From: Gammaproteobacteria bacterium
GTDB taxonomy: Bacteria > Pseudomonadota > Gammaproteobacteria > HK1
Assembly: GCA_012103455.1 (NCBI GenBank)
Contig: WLWT01000002.1
Location: 248,001-312,000 of the forward strand
Length of the DNA: 64,000 bases
Direction: 5' to 3'
In this document: piece after piece, positions 1 through 7,934 of the stretch
Layout of the letters: every line of letters begins with the position of its first letter
Position numbering within the stretch: position 1 is the first letter of the stretch
Translations under genes and position numbers: made by a program
Notes under the pieces: generated by a model
The model's input: the letters and a program-made list of their open reading frames with translations, nothing else
Databases searched by the model: none
What the model was told of the DNA's origin: nothing

Positions 1-1154
1 TTGAAAGCGTCCATGAAAACTGCTCCGCGCTGTCCTATGGCCAGGGCTTCCTGGCGCTGACTGTAGGCGAATTCCAGTTGTGTTATCACCTCGTCCACTT
101 GGCTCTCGCCCCAACCTTCCGTGCCGTGCGATTGTTCGACGGGCCGCTGATCATCCAAGGTGAGGCATTGTGGTGGTTCGCCGGCGGTGGCGATAAGGTC
201 TAGGTGTCCGGTGTTGCGCGAGAGGATCACCGGAACGCCGCAGGCCATGCACTCCATGGCTACTAAGTTAGTGCCGCCTTCGGCGCGGTTGGGAAATACC
301 GCCACATCCATCTGTCGCACGGTATACGCGATTTGTCCATTGGGGATCAGGCCTAAATCGAGATGGTTCGATTCGGGGATGCCGTTTTGACGCACCCACG
401 CCGCTACCTTCGCATGCCCCTGCCCATTCAAGACCATGGGTGCTGCAGCGCCGGATTGGTCTAGGCTTTGCGCAAGTCCTGCCCGGGGGCTTTGCCAGGC
501 GGTGACCAATACCGCATCCGGATGGCGCGCGATGAATTGACTGGCGGCCCGCACTACCAGATCTTGACCTTTGCGGTATTCGAGCTTGCCCCCGCTGAAG
601 ATGAGAAAGCGATCCGGCAGTCCCGGCCGCCTGTTATGCGCGTGAAACGCCGTTTCATCGACACCTTGCATGAGCACGGTGACGTTGTCACAACCGTGGG
701 CCCTGAGGATTTGCCCATTCCAGGAGGAACCGGCAACGATCAGATCGTAGTGTTTAGCCCGCTCGAGCCCTGCCGCGCTGAGGGCTGTGTTTTCAAGAAA
801 AACAACGCCTATTAAGGCCTGCGCGCTGGTAAGCAGATAACGGCCATATGCCAAGCTGGTGCTCAGATCATTGCCGAGTCCATGCAACACTGGCGCGGCC
901 AACGCCACCTGGCCCTTGTCCCGCGCGCGCGCCAATTCCGCTTCCAATTGCGCACTACTGCCGCCAAGTGCGCCGATGATGCTGCGGCGAATAGGGTCCA
1001 ATTCAATGAGTCGAGGTTCGAAAGGTTGGGCGAACACTGGATGTAACGGACCTTCGCGAAGCCAGTTTAGGGCGACATGTAGACCGTACACGCCCCAGCC
1101 GTGCACGCTGCTCGGTTGCCAGTTCAATACGCAGGTCTGGGTGGGCCAGGACAC
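1..1154 (-). CDS. GT4-like glycosyltransferase, 3' end beyond window
   Basis: The minus strand is open from a GTG at 1154 to the left edge (about 384 codons). The translation contains FLIFSGGKLEYRKGQDL and, nearer the edge, GGTNLVAMECMACGVPVIL, the typical acceptor-site and nucleotide-sugar-binding signatures of GT-B glycosyltransferases of the GT4 type. Such enzymes transfer a sugar from an activated donor to a glycan or protein acceptor in the cytoplasm. The GTG overlaps the TAG stop of the upstream TPR gene (TAGTG), so the genes are probably translationally coupled. The C-terminus lies outside the window. Acceptor and sugar cannot be read from the sequence; the TPR and GT9-like neighbours suggest a protein- or polysaccharide-glycosylation cluster. 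Confidence 0.85.
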   Translation of the reverse strand, partial: MSWPTQTCVLNWQPSSVHGWGVYGLHVALNWLREGPLHPVFAQPFEPRLIELDPIRRSIIGALGGSSAQLEAELARARDKGQVALAAPVLHGLGNDLSTSLAYGRYLLTSAQALIGVVFLENTALSAAGLERAKHYDLIVAGSSWNGQILRAHGCDNVTVLMQGVDETAFHAHNRRPGLPDRFLIFSGGKLEYRKGQDLVVRAASQFIARHPDAVLVTAWQSPRAGLAQSLDQSGAAAPMVLNGQGHAKVAAWVRQNGIPESNHLDLGLIPNGQIAYTVRQMDVAVFPNRAEGGTNLVAMECMACGVPVILSRNTGHLDLIATAGEPPQCLTLDDQRPVEQSHGTEGWGESQVDEVITQLEFAYSQRQEALAIGQRGAVFMDAF

Positions 1155-2083
1155 TAGGACGCTAGCGGCGCGCGGGTGGGAAAACTCGCGAAAGTATCCT
1201 GCAGCCGGCGTGACAGCAGGATGTAGAGCACAATGCAGGTATCGAGCACCAAGTAAATAGTGAGAGGGCCGTCGAATTCAGCCTTCGCCAACCGGATGAG
1301 CAGGGCCGCATCGGTGATAGCCGCGCTCAGTAACAGTACCCGGCCATGATGCCATGACCAGCGCATCCACGCCGGGCTCGAGTGTTTGCACAACGCGGAG
1401 AGCACGAAGACCAGTACCGCCGGAATGCTTGCCAATACCAGCGTGGAATCCGACAACAGGACTACCGGTGCGGTCATGTCCAGGTTGCTGCGGCGTAAAA
1501 ACATGCCACTGGCGACCGCTATGATCGGATAAATAAAGTGGCGCGACAAATAAGCGATGATCAATATGGATGCGCCGGAGAATTTGAGTGAGTTGTCGCT
1601 TGAATAATCTTCGGGCCCGTAGCGGTCGTAGTCGAACTTGCTCGAAAAGCGCCCCACTAGCTGTTGCAACTGCGTGAGGTTCGATAGCGCCCGCCCGTTG
1701 TGCGGTTCCAACTCTATGGCGCGGTTGAAGGCAGCAGTAGCGCCTACGAATTGCTGCAATGCGCGTAGCGCTTCGCCAAGGCCGATATGGGCATCCACAA
1801 GCTTAGGGTCGGACTGAATGGCCCGGCGCAGATAAGCACTCGCATCACGATGGTGGCCGCGCCTGTTGGCAATGACGCCGAGTATATGCAAAGCCCCGGC
1901 GTTGGCGACATCCGCTTTCAAGATGTCTAGGCATAGGGCCTCGGCGCCGGGTTCGTCCCCGCGCCGCCAATGCCCATAGGCCTGCGCCACTAAAGCGGCA
2001 ATGTGTTGTGTCCGTTTAGCCTTCGCATCGGTGGTGAGTTCGATGCTGCCGTGCTCGGTTTCCCAGCGGCGCTGCTTGTACAT
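1154..2083 (-). CDS. TPR protein with C-terminal membrane segments
   Basis: This 309-residue protein has about three tetratricopeptide repeats between residues 25 and 140 (for example AYLRRAIQSDPKLVDAHIGL, followed by AAFNRAIELEPHNGRALSNL). The C-terminal half has roughly four hydrophobic stretches, starting with ASILIIAYLSRHFIYPIIAV. TPRs are protein-interaction scaffolds; here they would probably face the cytoplasm, with the rest anchored in the inner membrane. It sits between a DUF6165 gene and a glycosyltransferase on the same strand with little spacing, so a role in organising a glycosylation complex is inferred. I do not recognise a specific family. Confidence 0.75.
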   Translation of the reverse strand: MYKQRRWETEHGSIELTTDAKAKRTQHIAALVAQAYGHWRRGDEPGAEALCLDILKADVANAGALHILGVIANRRGHHRDASAYLRRAIQSDPKLVDAHIGLGEALRALQQFVGATAAFNRAIELEPHNGRALSNLTQLQQLVGRFSSKFDYDRYGPEDYSSDNSLKFSGASILIIAYLSRHFIYPIIAVASGMFLRRSNLDMTAPVVLLSDSTLVLASIPAVLVFVLSALCKHSSPAWMRWSWHHGRVLLLSAAITDAALLIRLAKAEFDGPLTIYLVLDTCIVLYILLSRRLQDTFASFPTRAPLAS

Positions 2084-2096
2084 GCCCGGTTAGTGA

Positions 2097-2489
2097 TCAC
2101 TCGTCTTGGTAGGACTTCTCTTCGGCTAGCGCCGAAGCGGTCAACTCATTGAGTCGGCGCTTGACGTGGGCGCGCCGATCGTTGGTTTTGTATATCTGGC
2201 GCGCCAGCACGATGAATGTCTCGCCGAAATTACCCTTGCGTTCATGCTGGCGTATATCGTCCTCGAGGTCCCAGAGTGTTTCGTTGATCGTGTGAAGCTC
2301 GGCTGTCAATTCTTCAACCCGTGGATGAGTGATGGCCGCTTTTTGCCAAGCTGCCTCCAATATGGCCAGCTCTCGATGCACATTGCGCAGCTTGTATGGT
2401 TCGGCTATGCGATCGGCTTTAATGCGCAGGATAGTGATTTTATCCGCGGCTTCTCCCACCGATATCTCTACCCTCAGGCTTATCGACAT
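2097..2489 (-). CDS. DUF6165 family protein
   Basis: A 130-residue, charged, mostly helical protein beginning SISLRVEISVGEAADKITIL. The N-terminal pattern (a short strand, then GE-x-xDKITIL-x-IKAxRI) matches my memory of DUF6165, a family of unknown function often found among TPR and glycosyltransferase genes. It has no signal peptide or membrane segment. It lies 27 bases after the TPR/GT9-like gene and 13 bases before the TPR-membrane gene, in one apparent operon. The function is unknown; an accessory role in glycan synthesis is inferred from neighbours only. Confidence 0.65.
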   Translation of the reverse strand: MSISLRVEISVGEAADKITILRIKADRIAEPYKLRNVHRELAILEAAWQKAAITHPRVEELTAELHTINETLWDLEDDIRQHERKGNFGETFIVLARQIYKTNDRRAHVKRRLNELTASALAEEKSYQDE

Positions 2490-2516
2490 CCAAGCTCCCT
2501 GTTACATTCAGGTTGG

Positions 2517-3890
2517 CTAATCCAGGCCGGTGCGAGCTATTTTCGCCGCTGCGAGAGTGGCGACTTCGCCGCATACCCGGTCCAGCACCCCGCGCCAGTC
2601 GCCGCGGCTCGATTGTTTGAACAGTCTAGCCGATGGGTACCATGGACACGGGACGTCCAGGTCGAACCAACGCCAATCGGGCGAATAATCGAGCAGGATA
2701 AATGTTCTCACACCCAGGGCGCCCGCCAGATGCGCACTCGAGGTGTCGCAAGTCACCACCAAGTCCAGGTGACTCATGATAGCCGCGGTATCTAAGAAGG
2801 CATCTGCGCCCGCGTCTAGGCCCGATCCCAAATTGACGACGCCGGCGGCGCGCCAACATCGAGGTCCCGGCTTATCGACGGCGCGGCGCTGCAGGTCGAA
2901 TAGCGTAACGCCAGGAATACTTACCAGTCTCGCCAACTGCGCCGGCGGTATGGCGCGCATTCTGTGCCGGCCTTGGGTGGGCTCGCCATGGTGGATGAGG
3001 CCGATGTTGAAGCTACGGGCTGGCAATGAAGACCGCCGCGCTCCGGCCCTCACCGGATCGGCTGCCAAATAAGCCTGCCTTCGGGGAATGGTGTCGCGGG
3101 TAATGCTGAGGCGATGAAGCAAGCTCATCAGTGGCGCCGCGTGAGTGAATGGGGCATTGGTGAGTGCCGTCACCAGATCGATGCCGTAGGGCGAGGAATC
3201 GAGCAGCTTCACCAGGCGTTTGGGTACACGCAAGGTCACTTTTGCGCCAAGGCGGGCCACTTCTCCTGCGAAACGCAGGAATTGGATGGTGTCCCCGTAA
3301 CCTTGCTCCGACTCGAGATAAACATGTTTGTCGGCTAATTGGCTGGGTCGCCAGCGGGGCCGCTCGGTTGCTCCGTTGCCCACGCTATCCAGGCGCCGCT
3401 CGAAATGGACAGTACCTTGGCTGAAGTCGCCCCGGCGCAGCAGCGTCAAACCCAGGTTGATATGCCCCCAGCGATGGCCGGGCGCCACGTTTATGCAGGC
3501 CCGTAGGTGTGCTTCAGCCCCAGCCAGATCACCGCATTCCAATAGGCTGGCACCGAGCATGTTCCACAGTTCGGGATCGTTAGCCAACTCACCTTCACAG
3601 GCACGCCGATACCATCTTATCGCCGCATCGAAGTTGCCTAGCTTGAAGAAACTATGGCCCGTGTTTGCGAACAGGCCAGGGCTGTAGGCGCCAGCCGCTA
3701 TAGCCCGCATGTAACGCACCGCCGCTGCCGCCCGGTATCCGGCCTGAAGCAAGTCGTCGGCTTCGCGCACCACCCTCTCCAATGCATCGGCCTCCAATGC
3801 ATCGGCGTTCAGCCGCGGCTGTGGGCGCAGCACCACCTGGCCGACGCGGGTGGTCCACACCTGTGGCGCTTGTTTCAATGCGATCTTCAT
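2517..3890 (-). CDS. TPR protein with GT9-like glycosyltransferase domain
   Basis: The N-terminal third has TPR repeats (ANTGHSFFKLGNFDAAIRWY, then LGASLLECGDLAGAEAHLRA). The C-terminal part looks like the ADP-heptose/GT9-like domain often fused to TPRs: YLESEQGYGDTIQFLRFAGE, then LDLVVTCDTSSAHLAGALG and a tail with WRWFDLDVPCPWYPSARLF. Such proteins are usually found in glycosylation loci. I chose the ATG at 3890 because the protein is compact from there; an in-frame ATG at 3986 would add 32 unstructured residues. A perfect 15-bp duplication at 3777-3806 adds an in-frame EADAL repeat near the N-terminus. It is the first gene of the minus-strand operon running to the left edge. Confidence 0.8.
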   Translation of the reverse strand: MKIALKQAPQVWTTRVGQVVLRPQPRLNADALEADALERVVREADDLLQAGYRAAAAVRYMRAIAAGAYSPGLFANTGHSFFKLGNFDAAIRWYRRACEGELANDPELWNMLGASLLECGDLAGAEAHLRACINVAPGHRWGHINLGLTLLRRGDFSQGTVHFERRLDSVGNGATERPRWRPSQLADKHVYLESEQGYGDTIQFLRFAGEVARLGAKVTLRVPKRLVKLLDSSPYGIDLVTALTNAPFTHAAPLMSLLHRLSITRDTIPRRQAYLAADPVRAGARRSSLPARSFNIGLIHHGEPTQGRHRMRAIPPAQLARLVSIPGVTLFDLQRRAVDKPGPRCWRAAGVVNLGSGLDAGADAFLDTAAIMSHLDLVVTCDTSSAHLAGALGVRTFILLDYSPDWRWFDLDVPCPWYPSARLFKQSSRGDWRGVLDRVCGEVATLAAAKIARTGLD

Positions 3891-4142
3891 TCCAATTGCA
3901 GTGCAGTCTTTAGATACATGCTGCTTGAAGATGATGACGGCGTGTGGCGGGTTATTGGTGGGCTGGCTGAGGCACGCGGTCGGCATCCAGGCAAGAAGGG
4001 CATCGACGAAGTAGTGGGCTATTTTCGCAGGCTATGACTCCCAGGGCATTTAAGACCGGGTACGAATCCGGCATGAAAACCTAGGAGACATGTTGCACGG
4101 TCTAAATTACGCGATCCGGCTTCTGAACTGGAGCCTGCTCCG

Positions 4143-4633
4143 TTAAAGCGCCGAGTTACGCCAATCGGCCGGTGCGGATGGCTCGGTTTCAAGGCCCACT
4201 TTGTGCGCCGCCGTGATGCCGCGGTATTCATCTTTGTCGGATGTATCGCCGCTGATGCCAACAGCACCCATGAGGGTTCCATCGTCACCGTAGAGCAACA
4301 CACCGCCCGGTACCGCGACGAAACGGCCAGCGGAGGCAGCCGATAGTGCCGATACGAAACCCGGTCTATCGGCTAAGCGGTCGCGCAAGGTTCTGGTGGC
4401 TGCGCCCATGCCCAGCGCTGCGTATGCTTTGCCGGTGGCGATTTCCACCCGGATGATGCCAGCTCCGTCTTCCCGCTCCAGGACCACCAAATGGCCACCG
4501 GGGTCTAACACTGCCACGGTAAGAGGCCGCCACGGTAAGAGGCCGCCACGGTAAGAGGCATCATGTTTTCGGCCCGGCCCACGGTGAGTGCTTCGCGCAC
4601 CAGTACTCTTGCTGTTGCTAGTGTGATCGTCAT
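4143..4633 (-). pseudogene. GlcG/HbpS-type heme-binding family gene, frameshifted by tandem triplication
   Basis: From the ATG at 4633 the frame reads MTITLATARVLVREALTV and soon MMPLTVA, as expected for the N-terminus of the GlcG/HbpS family (about 140 residues). It then enters three copies of a 16-bp unit (4513-4560) and stops at a TAG just after. The rest of the family is intact in another frame: LTVAVLDPGGHLVVLERED, GKAYAALGMG and PGGVLLYGDDGTLMGAVG. With one copy of the unit instead of three (32 bases removed) the two halves join perfectly in frame, so the extra copies broke the gene. A single open frame that begins upstream out of frame exists (4676 to 4143), but its first 50 or so residues do not resemble the family. 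The ATG lies 5 bases after the nadE stop, so it is the second gene of that operon. Confidence 0.85.
4513..4560. repeat. 16-bp tandem repeat, three copies
   Basis: Units 4513-4528, 4529-4544 and 4545-4560 read GCCACGGTAAGAGGCC (last base differs in the third). It lies inside the GlcG-type gene. One or four copies would restore the reading frame; two or three break it. This is the arrangement expected of either a recent knock-out or a slippage-driven on/off switch. Confidence 0.95.
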
Positions 4634-4638
4634 CGCGG

Positions 4639-6669
4639 TCAAATCCTCTCCCGCACCGTCGCAGGATAATCTTCAACTGCTTGTAACCAGCTCTTCACCT
4701 GCCCATCGGACGGCATCCGCCAATCCCCGCGGGGCGATAAGGCGACAGCGCCCACCTTGGGACCATCGGCGGTACAGGAGCGCTTGAATTGGTTGCGAAA
4801 AAAGCGCCGGTAGAATGCGCTTAGCCATTTTTTGTGTTCCGTCAAAGCGTACCGCCCCCGAAATGCTATCTGGGCCAGATCCAGGATACGGTCGGGCCGC
4901 GCGCCGTGACGGATAAAATGATAAAGATAAAAATCATGTAATTCGTACGGCCCCAGCGTGCTTTCGGTAAGCTGGGCTATGGCGCCCTGCGGATCGGTGG
5001 GCAATAGCTCGGGGGAGATGGGCGTATCCAGTATCGAGAACAGCGTTTCACGCAGGCGCTGCGGATCGCCGCCGGTCCAGTGGGCGGCGCGCTCATTGGC
5101 CACCCAGCGCACCACGAATTGAATCAACGTCTTAGGCACGCCGGCATTGACGTCGTACATGGCGATATGATCGCCTGCGTAGGTGGACCAGCCGAGCGCT
5201 TTCTCGGATAGATCACCGGTGCCTACCACCAGACCACCGTGCCAATTGGCCAGCGTCATCAGCACCAGCGTACGAAAGCGCGCCTGCACGTTTTCAAGAG
5301 TTACATCGCCCAGTTCCGGATGGGTGCGCACCCGGTCTAGCAGGGCTTGCACATCGGCGGCGCCCTGCGCTGCCGGGTGATGCACGGCGCGCAGCACCAG
5401 ATGGGTGCCTTCCGAGATCGCTGCGTCCAGGAAGCTCGCGCCCAAAGCTTGCGCCAGGGTGGTGGCGTTGCTGTGGGTCGCCGCTGAAGTGCCCAAGCCC
5501 GGCATGGTGACGCAGAGCAGGTTTTGGCGCGGCTGGCCGAGCGTGTCCAGCGCTGCGGCGGCCACTAAAGCGGCATGGGTGGAATCGAGGCCGCCGGATA
5601 CGCCCAATACGAGACGGTCCAAGCCGGTGGCCGCTATCCGTGTGGCCAGGGCGTTTAGTTGTATTTCAAAGATTTCATGGGTTCTTTGCGCAAGGGTGTA
5701 CGGATCGCCGGGTAGATAAGGATGGGGCACGACTTCGCGTAACAGATCATGGCCGCGGGGGGGCGCCGTGAACGTGACCTCGCGGAATGGTTTGCGGTGC
5801 TCGCGGGCGCAGTCCCAGAAACTGTTGGTGAGCATGCGATCGTGTTGTAAAGCCTCTAGATCCACGTCCGCGCTCACCAACTGGTTGGCGCGCGAAAATC
5901 TCTGCGATTGCTGCAGGATATGTCCGTTCTCCACGATCACGGCATCGGCGTCAAAAGCGAGATCGGTGGAGGATTCGCCAGGTCCGGCGGCTACATAGAG
6001 GTAGGCACACTTGCCCCGATCGGCTGCCGCGCAGGCCAGGGTACGGCGAATTTCGGCTTTGCCTACAATGAAGTTCGAGGCTGACAGATTGGCGATCACG
6101 GTGGCACCGGCACCGGCCTGAAAAGCGCTTGGCGGGAGCTGTACCCAATAGTCTTCACATATCTCGATGCCGATCACGAGATCCGGCTGATTGACCGCCC
6201 GTAGCAGGATATCCATCCCGAACGGCACTTCGTCTTGGCCGAGGAGGACAGTGCTGCCCTCCGCTACTTCACGGCCCGGGCGGAACCACCGGGTCTCCTC
6301 GAATTCGCGGTAGTTCGGCAAATAACCCTTGGGAATGATGGCCAGCACTCGTCCGGCGTGTAGGACCGCCGCCACGTTGTAGAGGGCGCCGCCTACCCTG
6401 AGTGGCAGCCCGACGATGGCGAGCGGCGCGAGGCTGCGTCCGTCACGAGCCAGTTGCAGTAGTCGCTGGCGGCTCGTTTCCAGTAAATGTTCGTCGTGCA
6501 ATAGATCCCGGATGGTGTATCCGCACAGTCCGAGTTCGGGAAACACGGCCAGCGCGCTACCCCGGTCGTGGGCCTCGCGCCACAGGGTGAGGGTGTTGCT
6601 CACATTTTGTTCGAAGTCGGCGGCACCGCTGGCCGGTACCGCGGCGCTCACCCGGGCAAATCCCCGCAT
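4639..6669 (-). CDS. nadE: Glutamine-dependent NAD+ synthetase
   Basis: A 676-residue two-domain enzyme that makes NAD+ from deamido-NAD+, ATP and glutamine, the last step of NAD synthesis, in the cytoplasm. The N-terminal nitrilase-like glutaminase domain shows the Glu (FPELGLCGY, near residue 45), Lys (PKGYLPNYREFEE) and Cys (IEICEDYW) of the triad. The C-terminal synthetase domain has the ATP-binding SGGLDST motif near residue 360 and VGTGDLSEKALGWSTY. The length fits the long (about 680-residue) form known from actinobacteria and several proteobacteria. The ATG start is immediately followed by RGFARVSAAVP, as in the family. Confidence 0.95.
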   Translation of the reverse strand: MRGFARVSAAVPASGAADFEQNVSNTLTLWREAHDRGSALAVFPELGLCGYTIRDLLHDEHLLETSRQRLLQLARDGRSLAPLAIVGLPLRVGGALYNVAAVLHAGRVLAIIPKGYLPNYREFEETRWFRPGREVAEGSTVLLGQDEVPFGMDILLRAVNQPDLVIGIEICEDYWVQLPPSAFQAGAGATVIANLSASNFIVGKAEIRRTLACAAADRGKCAYLYVAAGPGESSTDLAFDADAVIVENGHILQQSQRFSRANQLVSADVDLEALQHDRMLTNSFWDCAREHRKPFREVTFTAPPRGHDLLREVVPHPYLPGDPYTLAQRTHEIFEIQLNALATRIAATGLDRLVLGVSGGLDSTHAALVAAAALDTLGQPRQNLLCVTMPGLGTSAATHSNATTLAQALGASFLDAAISEGTHLVLRAVHHPAAQGAADVQALLDRVRTHPELGDVTLENVQARFRTLVLMTLANWHGGLVVGTGDLSEKALGWSTYAGDHIAMYDVNAGVPKTLIQFVVRWVANERAAHWTGGDPQRLRETLFSILDTPISPELLPTDPQGAIAQLTESTLGPYELHDFYLYHFIRHGARPDRILDLAQIAFRGRYALTEHKKWLSAFYRRFFRNQFKRSCTADGPKVGAVALSPRGDWRMPSDGQVKSWLQAVEDYPATVRERI

Positions 6670-6818
6670 CGGTTAATTTATTCCTGTGCCAATGGAGCGC
6701 GAAGAATCCCGCCGCGGCGCGAGGCCGTCAACCTCGGATTCAAGGCCGGGGGTGCATCCGGGGACGCGAGCAGGCACGCTGATGGTTTTTGTATGCAGAT
6801 GTCAGGTAGGAGAGTAGT

Positions 6819-7424
6819 GTGTCCATTTTGCTAATCCGGCACGGCGAGACGGCGATGAACGCGGCCAGAACCATTCAGTTTCCAGATACCCCGTTATCGG
6901 AACGCGGCCAGGAGCAGACGCGGCGCGTCGGTGAGCGGTTATCGACGGCGCCTATCGCCCAGATCCTGGTGAGCGACTACGCCCGGGCAGCCGCTACCGC
7001 GCAGGCGGTGCAACGGGCTACCGGGGCGCCGTTAGAGGTGATGGAGGGTTTGCGCGAGCGTCATTTCGGCGACCTGCGGGGCCGGGCTTTTGCCGACTTG
7101 GGTCTGGATCCGTTCGCTGAAGGTTATCACCCCCCCGGCGGGGAAAGCTGGCCGCAATTCGATGCCCGTGTCGAGCAAGCATGGGCGGCGGTCACTGCCC
7201 GGGCCGGGGGGTTGGACGGGGATTTAGCGGTGATCAGTCACGGGTTGGTGATCCGCTGCATATGCGAGCGCATCGTGGGTTATCCGCCGGATGTGGATCC
7301 GTTGACGGCGGTGTTCTTGAACACTTGCGTTACTGTGTTCGATGGCCCGCCTTGGCACATTTCATTGCTTGGATGTGTACGGCATTTGGAGGATGGGTTG
7401 GCCGTTGAGGGGGCAGCGGTGTGA
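6819..7424 (+). CDS. Histidine phosphatase family protein (phosphoglycerate mutase-like)
   Basis: A 201-residue protein of the histidine phosphatase superfamily. The phosphoacceptor motif LLIRHGET is at residues 4-11, a conserved Arg follows in SDYARAAATAQ, and the second catalytic His is in AVISHGLVIRCI. The start is a GTG at 6819, preceded at good spacing by GTAGGAGAG. Members dephosphorylate small metabolites such as sugar phosphates or alpha-ribazole phosphate; the substrate cannot be assigned here because no cobalamin or sugar genes are adjacent. It is a single gene, divergent from nadE. Confidence 0.85.
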   Translation: MSILLIRHGETAMNAARTIQFPDTPLSERGQEQTRRVGERLSTAPIAQILVSDYARAAATAQAVQRATGAPLEVMEGLRERHFGDLRGRAFADLGLDPFAEGYHPPGGESWPQFDARVEQAWAAVTARAGGLDGDLAVISHGLVIRCICERIVGYPPDVDPLTAVFLNTCVTVFDGPPWHISLLGCVRHLEDGLAVEGAAV

Positions 7425-7426
7425 TC

Positions 7427-7900
7427 CTAGTCTACGGATTCACCATCATCTAACCCGGTTGAAGCCGTTGTCGCGACTAGGCTTAGTAAATCGGCTTTTA
7501 TGTTGCCGAGATTAAATGCCCGCTTGAGTTGTGAGCGGAACTCGGCTGGCGTATCGCACACCCATTCGTTTGTTATCTCTTTTTCACCAAATTTACTTAT
7601 CACACTTCGTTGGTAATAAGATTTTTTGAGGAAATTCGGAAGGTCACGTGGTTCGATTCTTGCCGGATATGGACTACCAGGTCTATGAACGATTGAGAAT
7701 AGCGTAACCGTTCGATTTGAAGGTACATGCTTGGCGTGCACAATCAGCATGTGGTTCTGGTTCTCAGACTCCGCTTGTTGAATTTCTAACGAAAGTAACC
7801 CATCGCTTCGCTCAATCCACTCTTGCTTTGCCTGCCCGAGGATCTCAAGAGGGTCCGCGGTATCACTTAAGTTCAGATTCAAAGGCCAGAATTCAGACAT
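7427..7900 (-). CDS. Hypothetical protein
   Basis: A 157-residue soluble acidic protein with no family I recognise and no signal peptide or membrane segment. The ATG at 7900 is chosen because AAGGAG lies 8 bases upstream; a GTG at 7909 overlaps that ribosome-binding site. Its base composition is clearly more AT-rich than the flanking phosphatase and selO genes, suggesting later acquisition. It stops 2 bases from the end of the convergent phosphatase gene. Confidence 0.6.
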   Translation of the reverse strand: MSEFWPLNLNLSDTADPLEILGQAKQEWIERSDGLLSLEIQQAESENQNHMLIVHAKHVPSNRTVTLFSIVHRPGSPYPARIEPRDLPNFLKKSYYQRSVISKFGEKEITNEWVCDTPAEFRSQLKRAFNLGNIKADLLSLVATTASTGLDDGESVD

Positions 7901-7934
7901 GGATAGCACTCCTTAGCCGCCTGTGAGCTGTGCC

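Noticed and set aside
160..1260. Plus-strand open frames at the left end
   Set aside because: They lie opposite the glycosyltransferase frame, which has the recognisable signatures.
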